DNA from: Oscillospiraceae bacterium
GTDB taxonomy: Bacteria > Bacillota > Clostridia > Oscillospirales > Ruminococcaceae
Assembly (NCBI GenBank): GCA_900770195.1
Contig: CAAGJI010000041.1
Coordinates: 1 to 64,000 of the forward strand
Reading direction: 5' to 3'
Length of the DNA: 64,000 bases
The translations under genes and the position numbers were made by a program. Below are positions 7,988 through 16,067 of the stretch, in pieces. Within the stretch, counting starts at the first letter, position 1. Every line of letters starts with the position of its first letter. The notes beneath the pieces are model-generated. The model did no database searches, was not told where the DNA came from, and saw only the letters and a program-made list of their open reading frames with translations.

Positions 7988-8209
7988 ATGGGCTGTAAAT
8001 TCGATATGTTATCATACACTCATGCTTATAAAGCTGCTGAGTGTTTGAAAAAAGCAGGTCTTTCTGCATCAGTTGAAAGAATAAAAGGAATAAAAACCAG
8101 CGGTTGCGGTTTCAGAATTTCTGTATCAGATTCATGCGAAAAAGCATTGGAAATATGCAAAAAAAATGGAGTTGAACCCGAAAAAATATATTACGGTGAT
8201 GTCATATGA
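7988..8209 (+). CDS. DUF3343 putative sulfur/selenium carrier-like protein
   Basis: This 73-residue protein belongs by appearance to DUF3343, small proteins sometimes annotated as Se/S carriers. It has a YTHAYKAAECLKKAG helix and the conserved SGCGFRISV motif, whose Cys40 is the probable thiol carrier. The stop overlaps the start of the cysteine desulfurase gene (ATGA), so the two are translationally coupled. That suggests the desulfurase loads this protein with persulfide. No SelD or other selenium gene is in the window, so a sulfur role is more likely here. The ribosome binding site is AGAGGTG. The family is likely; the function is inferred from context. Confidence 0.75.
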   Translation: MGCKFDMLSYTHAYKAAECLKKAGLSASVERIKGIKTSGCGFRISVSDSCEKALEICKKNGVEPEKIYYGDVI

Positions 8210-9348
8210 CTGTTAATTTCGACAATGCGGCAACTACATTTCCAAAGCCTAAACAGGTTATTGAAACTGTCAGCAAAGCTGTAACAGAATATGGCGGTAA
8301 TGCAGGAAGAGGCGGGCACAGTCTTTCTTCAAAAACATCTGAAGCAGTTTTTACTGCAAGACGCATAACGGCTGAATTTTTCGGAGCTAAAACTGAAAAT
8401 ACTATTTTTACTTCAAGCTGCACACATTCACTTAATATGGCGATACTTGGAATACTGAAAAAAGGCGACCATGCAGTAATAAGCAGTATGGAACATAATT
8501 CCGTAACAAGACCGATAACAGCACTTACCGAAAAAGGAATAATTACATGTAATGTTGCAAAGGTTGAAAAGTCTGATGAAAAAACTATTGAAAATTTTAA
8601 ATCAGCAATAAAAAATAATACGAAAGCCGTTATAATGTCGGCTGCAAGCAATGTTACGGGGCAAATACTCCCATTTAAAGAGGTTGCGGAGTTCTGTCAA
8701 AAGAAAAATATCTGCTTTATACTTGATGCAGCACAGGCAGCAGGAATACTTCCCATAAAACTTGAAAACGGCATTTCAATAATATGCACAGCAGGTCACA
8801 AAGGATTATACGGAATAAGCGGAACGGGTGTACTTGTAACAGATGCTGTCCATATAATTGAACCATTGATGTATGGCGGAACAGGAAGCCGTTCATCTCA
8901 GCTTATTCAACCTGATTTTCTGCCTGACAGACTTGAAAGCGGAACTGCAAATACCGCAGGTATTTTGTCTGTTAAATCGGGAATAGAATTTTTGAATAAA
9001 AAAGGAATTTCAGATATTTATCAACACGAAAAAAAGCTGTGTGATATTTTTATCGAAAAGCTTTCAAAAAACAGCAGCATTGAAATATACAGAGATGAAA
9101 ACTGCAATTATGTTCCGATAGTCGCTTTCAATATAAAAAATATTCCATCAGAAGAAACAGCTGAAAAGCTTGACAAATGCGGATTTTGTTTAAGGGCAGG
9201 ACTGCACTGTGCACCTCTTGCACACAAAACAATTAATACTGAAAACGGTGCTGTGCGATTTTCACCGTCTGTTTTCAGCAGAGAAAAAGATGTTGCTTTA
9301 CTTTGCAGCAGAATTTTGAAAATAGCAAAAGAAAAAAACAATATATAA
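8206..9348 (+). CDS. Class V aminotransferase / cysteine desulfurase family protein
   Basis: This 380-residue PLP enzyme of the SufS/CsdA/selenocysteine lyase type starts with NFDNAATTFPKP. The PLP-lysine motif is TAGHKGLYGISGTG, and the C-terminus has GFCLRAGLHCAP with the probable catalytic cysteine. It would remove sulfur from cysteine (or selenium from selenocysteine) and pass it on as persulfide. It overlaps the DUF3343 gene by 4 bp and cdaA follows 24-33 bp later. No SufU, SufB or IscU gene is adjacent, so it is probably not the main Fe-S assembly desulfurase. Length is near the family's 400. Confidence 0.88.
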   Translation: MTVNFDNAATTFPKPKQVIETVSKAVTEYGGNAGRGGHSLSSKTSEAVFTARRITAEFFGAKTENTIFTSSCTHSLNMAILGILKKGDHAVISSMEHNSVTRPITALTEKGIITCNVAKVEKSDEKTIENFKSAIKNNTKAVIMSAASNVTGQILPFKEVAEFCQKKNICFILDAAQAAGILPIKLENGISIICTAGHKGLYGISGTGVLVTDAVHIIEPLMYGGTGSRSSQLIQPDFLPDRLESGTANTAGILSVKSGIEFLNKKGISDIYQHEKKLCDIFIEKLSKNSSIEIYRDENCNYVPIVAFNIKNIPSEETAEKLDKCGFCLRAGLHCAPLAHKTINTENGAVRFSPSVFSREKDVALLCSRILKIAKEKNNI

Positions 9349-9381
9349 AGAAAAGAAAACAAAATAAAGGATGTGATGAAA

Positions 9382-10299
9382 ATGACATTTGAGATTTTCA
9401 GAGATACAGTATACAGCATACTAAAAACAATAAAACCTATAGATTTTCTTGATGTTGCGATATTGTCATATATCATATATGTTTTGATAAAGTTCATCAA
9501 GGAAACACGTGCAGGTCAGATTATAAAAGGTGTAACGCTTTTTGTATGCGTATACTTTTTTGCAACAATAATAAAACTCAAAGTCCTTACTTATATAATT
9601 TCACAAACACTGAACATAGGAATTATTGCAATTATAATTCTGTTTCAGCCTGAAATCAGAAGGGCTTTTGAAAAAGTCGGACATGCCAAACTTACAACTT
9701 TTGTACCCGGAATTTCGTCATCCGAAAGTGAATTTGAAGTAACGTGGAACAATACAATAAAATCTGTCTGTGATTCATGCAGAGAACTTTCAGCAACAAA
9801 AACGGGTGCTTTAATAGTAATAGAACAAAAAACAAAACTTGGCGAACAGATTGAAAACGGGACTATTATAAATGCAACACCAAGTAAAGAACTTCTTGGA
9901 AATATATTTTATCCGAAAACACCTTTGCATGATGGTGCAGCAATAATAAGAGACGGACAAATAATTGCGGCAGCCTGTTTCCTTCCAAAACCAGCAAAAG
10001 AAGAACTTATAAATAAAAAACTTGGTTCAAGACACAGGGCTGCAATTGGTATGAGTGAAAATTCAGATGCAATTATAATAGTTGTATCAGAAGAAACAGG
10101 GCAGATTTCAGTTGCTGAAAACGGCATTTTAATAAGAGATTTTACTCCTGAATCTTTAAGAGAATTCTTACACAGAAAACTTATCGAACTTCCTGCAAAA
10201 CAGAATATGATGCAGAAGATTGCAGAAAAAAAAGAAAAGAAAAAGGATTCTTTCAGATCAAGAAGAAATAAAAGAAAAAATAAAGGAGATAATAAGTAA
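9382..10299 (+). CDS. cdaA: Diadenylate cyclase CdaA
   Basis: CdaA makes cyclic di-AMP from two ATP at the membrane. Three hydrophobic helices occupy about the first 85 residues. The DisA_N cyclase domain follows, with the catalytic LHDGAAIIRDG and GSRHRAAIGMSE motifs. A strongly basic tail (KKEKKKDSFRSRRNKRKNK) ends the protein and is longer than I would expect. Three in-frame starts exist (GTG 9373, ATG 9376, ATG 9382). The AGGA at 9368-9371 fits the last best, giving 305 residues. cdaR follows with a 1-bp overlap, the standard arrangement; the usual third gene glmM is absent. Confidence 0.94.
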   Translation: MTFEIFRDTVYSILKTIKPIDFLDVAILSYIIYVLIKFIKETRAGQIIKGVTLFVCVYFFATIIKLKVLTYIISQTLNIGIIAIIILFQPEIRRAFEKVGHAKLTTFVPGISSSESEFEVTWNNTIKSVCDSCRELSATKTGALIVIEQKTKLGEQIENGTIINATPSKELLGNIFYPKTPLHDGAAIIRDGQIIAAACFLPKPAKEELINKKLGSRHRAAIGMSENSDAIIIVVSEETGQISVAENGILIRDFTPESLREFLHRKLIELPAKQNMMQKIAEKKEKKKDSFRSRRNKRKNKGDNK

Positions 10300-11612
10300 T
10301 GAAAACATTGAATATTCCTCCTGAAATAAAAAAGAAATTTTCATCTGTATTCGGAAGCAAACCTGCACTTATAATTTATTCAATAATTCTTGGTGCAAGT
10401 CTCTGGCTTATGATTTCACTAAAAAAATATCCTAATACAGTAAAAACAATAAGAAACATTCCTGTAACAGTCAAACTTCCTGATTCATCTGCTGATACTG
10501 AAAGCGGATTTCAGCTTCAGGAACAGACAGTAAGCAAGGTTGATATTAAAATTGAAGCAAACAGAAGTGTTATAGGGAATTTAACAGCAAGTGATTTTGA
10601 AGCAACAGTTGATGCAAGTTCAATGAGTGAACCCGGAACACAGGTATTTACAATAAATATAAAGTGCCTGCAAAAAATAGAGTATGTTGTTGACTCAATT
10701 TCTGAGGACACTGATTCTGTAACAATTGATAAAATAGAATCAAAAGATGTTAATGTTGTTGTTGATGCACCGGGAATACAGGTAGCGGAAGGCTGCATTC
10801 TTGACAGTGAAACAGGAAGCTGTACTCCTGAAACAATCACAGTAACAGGTCCTTCACAACTTCTCCACAAAGTAGATCACGCTTCTGTTTTTGTTGAAGC
10901 AACTAAAGAAATAGATGCTTCCTATACAACATACAGCAATTTGATTAAATATTATGATGAAAATGGTGCGGAAGTTGAAAGTGAAAACCTTAAATCAAAT
11001 CCAAATGAATTTATAGTTTCATTTAATGTTTTGAACAAAAAAGACCTTGACCTTACATATCAGATAAAAAATCAGCCGTCTGATTTTGACGAGGAATGGT
11101 TCAGAGATAAAATTTCACTTTCACCTGACAAAATTCAGATTGCTGCAAATGGTTCAGCACTTAATGACCTTAAAACATGGGATTTCGGCACAATATCGCT
11201 TAATGATGTGGGACTTGATTTTTCAAAGAGTCTTTCAGTTGATATTCCGCCTGAATACAGAAATATATCTGATATAAATTCTGTTACTTTGTCGCTTGAC
11301 AATTCGGGCCTTGATGAAAAAGAAATAACAATAGATGATATAAAAGTAACAAATCAGCCTGTGGGATATACTGATTTCAGCGTAAATACTGATTCTATTA
11401 CTGTTACTTTGATTGGTGAAAAAGAACAAATAGAAAAAATAACAAAAGCAGACATAATCGCAAATATAAATCTTATCGGTTATAAAGTTCAAAGTTATGA
11501 CTTTACATATGATGTTTCGATTTCATCAAGCAAATTCAACAGAGTATGGGCAGTTGGCAGCTACAAGGCAAATGTTTCGTGCAAACCTGAATCAGAAGCT
11601 GCAACCGATTAA
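10299..11612 (+). CDS. cdaR: YbbR-domain regulator of c-di-AMP synthesis CdaR
   Basis: This 437-residue protein has one N-terminal membrane helix (PALIIYSIILGASLWLMIS) and an extracytoplasmic region made of about four YbbR repeats of 80-90 residues. Segments such as VKTIRNIPVTVKLP and VTGPSQLLHKVDHASVFVEA mark the repeats. CdaR binds the membrane cyclase CdaA and tunes its activity. The start codon shares a base with the cdaA stop (TAATG) behind AGGAG. A terminator follows 15 bp after the stop. Confidence 0.9.
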   Translation: MKTLNIPPEIKKKFSSVFGSKPALIIYSIILGASLWLMISLKKYPNTVKTIRNIPVTVKLPDSSADTESGFQLQEQTVSKVDIKIEANRSVIGNLTASDFEATVDASSMSEPGTQVFTINIKCLQKIEYVVDSISEDTDSVTIDKIESKDVNVVVDAPGIQVAEGCILDSETGSCTPETITVTGPSQLLHKVDHASVFVEATKEIDASYTTYSNLIKYYDENGAEVESENLKSNPNEFIVSFNVLNKKDLDLTYQIKNQPSDFDEEWFRDKISLSPDKIQIAANGSALNDLKTWDFGTISLNDVGLDFSKSLSVDIPPEYRNISDINSVTLSLDNSGLDEKEITIDDIKVTNQPVGYTDFSVNTDSITVTLIGEKEQIEKITKADIIANINLIGYKVQSYDFTYDVSISSSKFNRVWAVGSYKANVSCKPESEAATD

Positions 11613-11627
11613 CATAACAATTGATCT

Positions 11628-11668
11628 GACTAATGTAAATATAAAATTTACATTAGTCAATTTTTTTT
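11628..11668 (+). terminator. Terminator of the ispD-cdaR operon
   Basis: GACTAATGTAAAT (11628-11640) pairs with ATTTACATTAGTC (11646-11658), followed by AATTTTTTTT. Confidence 0.9.
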
Positions 11669-11935
11669 AATATTTCAAGCTGAGGATAAACAGATAACAG
11701 CTATTTTCATTATAATTCTACCAAGTTAACAAAAAATATAAGGTAAAGTTGCACAAAAACTGTGGATAAAGATTGTTACATAAAATTGTCAATTGTAATA
11801 ATTTGTTAACACATTCGATTTTTGAATATGTTATAATAAGTTCAACATCGAAAAGATGCACAACTATTTTACATTATGCAAACCTATTTAGTTAATTTTA
11901 TTATTTATATTTAAGTATGAAAGGATGAATTTATA
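11669..11935 (+). promoter_or_regulatory. Promoter and leader region of the dockerin protein gene
   Basis: This 267-bp AT-rich stretch has no gene. An extended -10, TG-T-TATAAT, lies at 11829-11837 without a clear -35, which would give a leader of about 90 bases. One DnaA-box-like TGTGGATAA occurs at 11761-11769 and GTTAAC occurs at 11724 and 11806. No other structure was seen. Confidence 0.45.
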
Positions 11936-14809
11936 ATGAGCAGAAAAGTTAGCAGCAGAATCAAAGCGGCAGTTATATGTGCGGCTATGTTATCAACTGC
12001 AATTGCAACACCAACACTTGTTACAAATATTGTAACACCAAGCACGATGTCAGCACAGGCTGCGGGTCTTAAAACGATGAAGGCAAAAGATGTTTACACA
12101 ACTTATCTTGGTGACATCGTAAAGAGCGGAGCAAAAACAATTACCTATACATTTACACCAAACTATACAGGTAACTTTGTATGCGGTTTTGGTATTGGTA
12201 TAACAGAAAAACCTTACTGGATGGAATATGATTCCAAGAAAGGCTTTATCGATTCAAAGGATGGTACTGTTGATATTAATTCAACAGAAATTGCCGTTGA
12301 AAAAGGTGTTCCGGCTACAATAACTTTTGATGTTTCGAAGCTCAAACTCAGATATGAAGCCGATGCTTATAATAAGACATCAAGTGAAATGCAGTTCAGA
12401 GCATATTACACAGGCGAAAGTTCATCAGATTCAGTTGAACTTACAAGCGTTAAGGCAAATGATACTTCAGCACCTGTAACACCAACAAAACCGTCTGAAC
12501 CTGAAACAGAAGAAGAAACAAAAGCTCCTTCAAAGCCTGCCGGAAAAGATGAAACAGTTGATGCAAATGTAACAATCGATGATGTTACAGATTCTGATCC
12601 AAAGACAAATGTTTTCACAGGTTACATCACTGATTATGCTACATCAGGAATTAAGACTATAACATTTAACCTTGAATCTGAAACAGTTCTCAACAACTTC
12701 ACATTTGGTTTTGGTATAAATACAGCAACTGATCCGTACTGGTATGAATATAGTGCAGATGGCAAATGGGTTGACACTAAGGGCGGAACAGTATCAGCAG
12801 TTTCTTCAAAGAGAATTCCTACAACAAAAGAATTTTCAGTAACAATTGATGTAAGTTCACTTGATTTGAAGTATGTTGACGATGCTTATGGCAGAGCAAA
12901 GTTTGAATTCAGAAACTACTATTCAGCAGGTCAGAAAGTAACAGTTAAGAGCGTTACAATAAATACATCAAATGACCCTGACTCAGGCGAACCAGTACCT
13001 GATTCAAATGGTGCAGGATACCCTGAAACACTTAACAAGAGTGAAGTAACTTATGATGCAGCAACTCACAAGGCTGTATTAAAGAATACAATAACAAGAA
13101 AAATCAGCGGTGAAAAGATTAAAGATGCTTCTTCACTTAAAAATTCAGTTCTTACACCTGGTTGCGACGAAGAATCTTATCTTGATGAAAACGGTATTTC
13201 AACATACAAAGGTGGCGATCCGATAAACAGCATTAAGTTTGGATTTGGTGCTTTTGGTATTGGTGAAGGACGTGTATCCGGAAAAATAACAATTGATTCA
13301 ATTTCAGCAACACTTTCTTCTGATGATGACGTTGCAAGATTTATGTATGGCGGCGGTATCAGTGTTCAGAAAGGTTCAGTAGCTGATACAGAATATCCAA
13401 AACAGGTAGCAGGTTTACCAAAGAAACAGAACGCAGGTTATTGGTACAATGACTGTGGTTCTTCTGAACTTGATGCTTTCAATGAAATGCTTGAAACATA
13501 TAAGCAGAAAGTTGATCCTGATGAATTAGTTGATGTTATAACTCCAAAACAGGGCTTTGATATAACAGATGAATCTGTACTTGGAAAATATTTCACAGTA
13601 TCATGGGAAGTACCTGAAGAAGTTAAACCATATGTTGACCTTACAGGAAGCGTTTCATTCCAGTATTGGTATGGCGAAAAGGCAGTTGACAATGATGGCG
13701 ACGATGCAACTCTTGGTGCAGTAAATGTTGAAGAAATGTACCTCACATATACAGAAGAAACAACTATTCCTTATTCAGGAAAATCAGAAACAAAAATCGG
13801 CAAAAAAGTTGCAAATGATGGCAAGTTAGAAGTTAAATATTCAGACCTTGGAATAAAGTCTTATCAGGATGTTTACGCAGTAGTTCTTAACGTAAATACA
13901 AAAGCTGACAACCAGATGGTATTTGATTACAGCACATCAACAACAACAGGCGATAATTACTATATAACAAGCTCAACTTATTCAAACTTCTGTGTTCCAA
14001 GAACAGACGGAACATTTGATATGATGTGGATTATGCCTTCAAATGTTGCAAAATATCAGGAAGGTGTAAGCGATTATAACTATGTAGACCCTAATGGTTC
14101 ATTCACATTCTATAATTTCTATACAGCAGATCATTCAGCTACGCCGGTAAAGAGTGATGTAACAGTTAATAGTATAACAGTTTTGTTCAGAGACGGTCTT
14201 GAACTCAGCGATTCAGAAGTTGAACTTGAAGTTGGAGAATCAAAGACAGTAACTGCAACGCTCGAAGGTGTAACTTATGAAGTTAAAAATTCAAGTGTCG
14301 CAACTATTGATAAAGACGGAAAAATAACAGGTGTTGGAAAAGGTAATACAACAATAACAGCAACTTCACCGGATGGACAGAAAGCAACTATAAAGGTAAC
14401 TGTTAAAGAAGCTGCAACAGAACCACCAACGACAACAACTACAACAACAACTACAACTACAACTACAACAACAACTAAAGCAACTACAACAACTAAAGCA
14501 ACTACAACAACAACTAAAGCGACTACAACAACAGCTAAAGTAACTACAACTGTAACTACAACAACGGCAGCACCAACTGAAACATTTAAAGATATTCTCT
14601 GGGGCGATGTAAATGTTGATGATAAAGTTACTATTGCAGATACAGTACTTCTTAATAAGTATCTTGTAAACAGTGCGAGTATATCAAATCAGGGATTACG
14701 CAATGCAGATTGCTATTATGATAAGTCAGTGAACACAAATGATTCCCTTGTTGTTCTTAAGATAGTTGTAGGCACATATGCACAAGCTGATATGCCTATA
14801 ATGCCTTAG
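11936..14809 (+). CDS. Secreted dockerin protein without recognised catalytic domain
   Basis: This 957-residue exported protein begins with a signal peptide (about residues 1-42, ending SAQAAG). Two related modules follow at about 44-165 and 215-350. Each contains a Phe-x-FGFGI-like strand, a PYWxEY motif with an aromatic cluster and a KYxDDAYxxxxFEFRxYY end, which suggests paired carbohydrate-binding modules. A third unassigned region precedes a bacterial Ig-like (Big_2) domain at about 757-825 (GKITGVGKGNTTITATSPDG). A threonine-rich linker follows, and a type I dockerin at about 889-950 begins GDVNVDDKVTIADTVLLNKYL. The dockerin should attach it to a cohesin scaffold. With no glycosidase seen, it may be a substrate-targeting or structural subunit. 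Confidence 0.85.
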   Translation: MSRKVSSRIKAAVICAAMLSTAIATPTLVTNIVTPSTMSAQAAGLKTMKAKDVYTTYLGDIVKSGAKTITYTFTPNYTGNFVCGFGIGITEKPYWMEYDSKKGFIDSKDGTVDINSTEIAVEKGVPATITFDVSKLKLRYEADAYNKTSSEMQFRAYYTGESSSDSVELTSVKANDTSAPVTPTKPSEPETEEETKAPSKPAGKDETVDANVTIDDVTDSDPKTNVFTGYITDYATSGIKTITFNLESETVLNNFTFGFGINTATDPYWYEYSADGKWVDTKGGTVSAVSSKRIPTTKEFSVTIDVSSLDLKYVDDAYGRAKFEFRNYYSAGQKVTVKSVTINTSNDPDSGEPVPDSNGAGYPETLNKSEVTYDAATHKAVLKNTITRKISGEKIKDASSLKNSVLTPGCDEESYLDENGISTYKGGDPINSIKFGFGAFGIGEGRVSGKITIDSISATLSSDDDVARFMYGGGISVQKGSVADTEYPKQVAGLPKKQNAGYWYNDCGSSELDAFNEMLETYKQKVDPDELVDVITPKQGFDITDESVLGKYFTVSWEVPEEVKPYVDLTGSVSFQYWYGEKAVDNDGDDATLGAVNVEEMYLTYTEETTIPYSGKSETKIGKKVANDGKLEVKYSDLGIKSYQDVYAVVLNVNTKADNQMVFDYSTSTTTGDNYYITSSTYSNFCVPRTDGTFDMMWIMPSNVAKYQEGVSDYNYVDPNGSFTFYNFYTADHSATPVKSDVTVNSITVLFRDGLELSDSEVELEVGESKTVTATLEGVTYEVKNSSVATIDKDGKITGVGKGNTTITATSPDGQKATIKVTVKEAATEPPTTTTTTTTTTTTTTTTKATTTTKATTTTTKATTTTAKVTTTVTTTTAAPTETFKDILWGDVNVDDKVTIADTVLLNKYLVNSASISNQGLRNADCYYDKSVNTNDSLVVLKIVVGTYAQADMPIMP

Positions 14810-14828
14810 TCGACAAAATTTGATTAAT

Positions 14829-14866
14829 ATAAATAAAGACTCACTTTATGTGGGTCTTTATTTATA
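14829..14866 (+). terminator. Terminator of the dockerin protein gene
   Basis: AAATAAAGAC (14831-14840) pairs with GTCTTTATTT (14854-14863), and the stem has A- and T-rich flanks. Confidence 0.7.
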
Positions 14867-14873
14867 TACAAAT

Positions 14874-14908
14874 AAAAAGGCACACCACGAATTGTGATGT
14901 GCCTTTTT
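14874..14908. terminator. Bidirectional terminator, mainly for asnB-pyrB
   Basis: AAAAAGGCACA (14874-14884) pairs with TGTGCCTTTTT (14898-14908). Read from the minus strand it follows the pyrB stop by about 25 bp and ends in a T run. Confidence 0.8.
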
Positions 14909-14932
14909 GATATGTATAATAATGAATTAATT

Positions 14933-16024
14933 TTAAAAATCGAGGAGAACTCTTTCGTCGCAAAATTCGCATTCAAGAAGAGAAGAATCCTTGTTTCCTC
15001 TAAAGCTTTTTGGCAGATATGCTTCGTGATTTGTTACACAGTTTGGATTTTTACAAACAACACCTTTATGAACCTTTCCTGTAAGAAGCGGATATTTCGG
15101 GTTTTCTTTTGTAAGAAGTGTTATAATCAATGCCATTCTTGCATACACACCATATTTTGCCTGTGTGAAATATTTTGCTCTTGGGTCTTTATCAACATCA
15201 ACTGTTATTTCATCAACTCTTGGAAGCGGGTGCATTACAATAAGTGAATCTTTTGCTTTTGAAATTTTCTTTGTATCAAGGACATATGTATCCTTCTGTG
15301 CAAGATACTCTTCCCTGCTTGTAAATCTTTCTTCCTGAATTCTTGTCATATATAAAACATCAAGGTCTGCAATTACATCATCAAGCGATGTTGTTTCAAC
15401 AAATTTGCAGCCTCTTGCAGTTAAAATATCCTTTATATAAAAAGGAAGTTTAAGTTCAGGTGTCGAAATAAGAATAAATTTATTGTTCGGAAAACGTGAC
15501 AACGCTTTACAAAGTGAATGAACTGTTCTTCCGTTTACGAGGTCACCGCAAAGACCCACTGTAAGATTGTCAAGACGCTTCTTTTCAATTTTAAGTGTGA
15601 GAAGGTCTGTAAGTGTCTGTGTCGGGTGAAGGTGTCCTGCGTCCCCTGCGTTGATTACAGGACAGTTTGCTGAAAGTGCTGCCGCTTTTGCTGCACCTGC
15701 TATTTTATGACGCATAACTATTATGTCTGCATAGTTGCTTACTATTGTTGTTGTATCTTTAATTGTTTCACCTTTTGAAACAGATGAGTTCATAGGGTTA
15801 TCAAAACCGATTATATTTCCGCCAAGTCGAAGCATTGCCGTCTGGAAAGACATCTGTGTTCTTGTTGATGGTTCATAGAATAATGTTGCCATTATTTTAC
15901 CTTTGCAAACTTCGCTGTATGCACTTGGATTTTCTTTTATTTTTTCTCCAAGTTCAACGACTTCCTTCCACCATGATACAGGATATTCATCAAGGTCAAT
16001 GAGATGTGAAAATTTAGATTCCAT
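14933..16024 (-). CDS. pyrB: Aspartate carbamoyltransferase with fused PyrI-type zinc domain
   Basis: The enzyme condenses carbamoyl phosphate and aspartate in pyrimidine synthesis. Residues 1-305 are catalytic, with the carbamoyl-phosphate loop FYEPSTRTQMSFQTA and MHPLPRVDEI. The 363-residue protein is about 55 residues longer than E. coli PyrB. The extra C-terminus carries CX4CX22CX2C (Cys324, Cys329, Cys352, Cys355) within CKNPNCVTNHEAY, closely matching the zinc domain of the regulatory subunit PyrI (CX4CX23CX2C). The nucleotide-binding half of PyrI is absent and no separate pyrI gene is seen. It is cotranscribed downstream of asnB (43-bp gap), so two aspartate-consuming enzymes share a transcript. 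GGAGG precedes the ATG. Confidence 0.93.
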   Translation of the reverse strand: MESKFSHLIDLDEYPVSWWKEVVELGEKIKENPSAYSEVCKGKIMATLFYEPSTRTQMSFQTAMLRLGGNIIGFDNPMNSSVSKGETIKDTTTIVSNYADIIVMRHKIAGAAKAAALSANCPVINAGDAGHLHPTQTLTDLLTLKIEKKRLDNLTVGLCGDLVNGRTVHSLCKALSRFPNNKFILISTPELKLPFYIKDILTARGCKFVETTSLDDVIADLDVLYMTRIQEERFTSREEYLAQKDTYVLDTKKISKAKDSLIVMHPLPRVDEITVDVDKDPRAKYFTQAKYGVYARMALIITLLTKENPKYPLLTGKVHKGVVCKNPNCVTNHEAYLPKSFRGNKDSSLLECEFCDERVLLDF

Positions 16025-16067
16025 TTTTAACTTCCTCCATTTTTATATAAAACTGCCTGTAAAATTT

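Noticed and set aside
11761..11769. DnaA-box-like TGTGGATAA upstream of the dockerin protein gene, as a possible replication origin
   Set aside because: Only one exact box was found, with no cluster and no dnaA or dnaN gene nearby. A single match is expected by chance.
14425..14580. ACA/ACT repeats as a possible simple-repeat or CRISPR-like array
   Set aside because: The repeats are in frame and encode the threonine linker before the dockerin. The same codon pattern occurs in the GH9/GH16 linker at 22170-22210.
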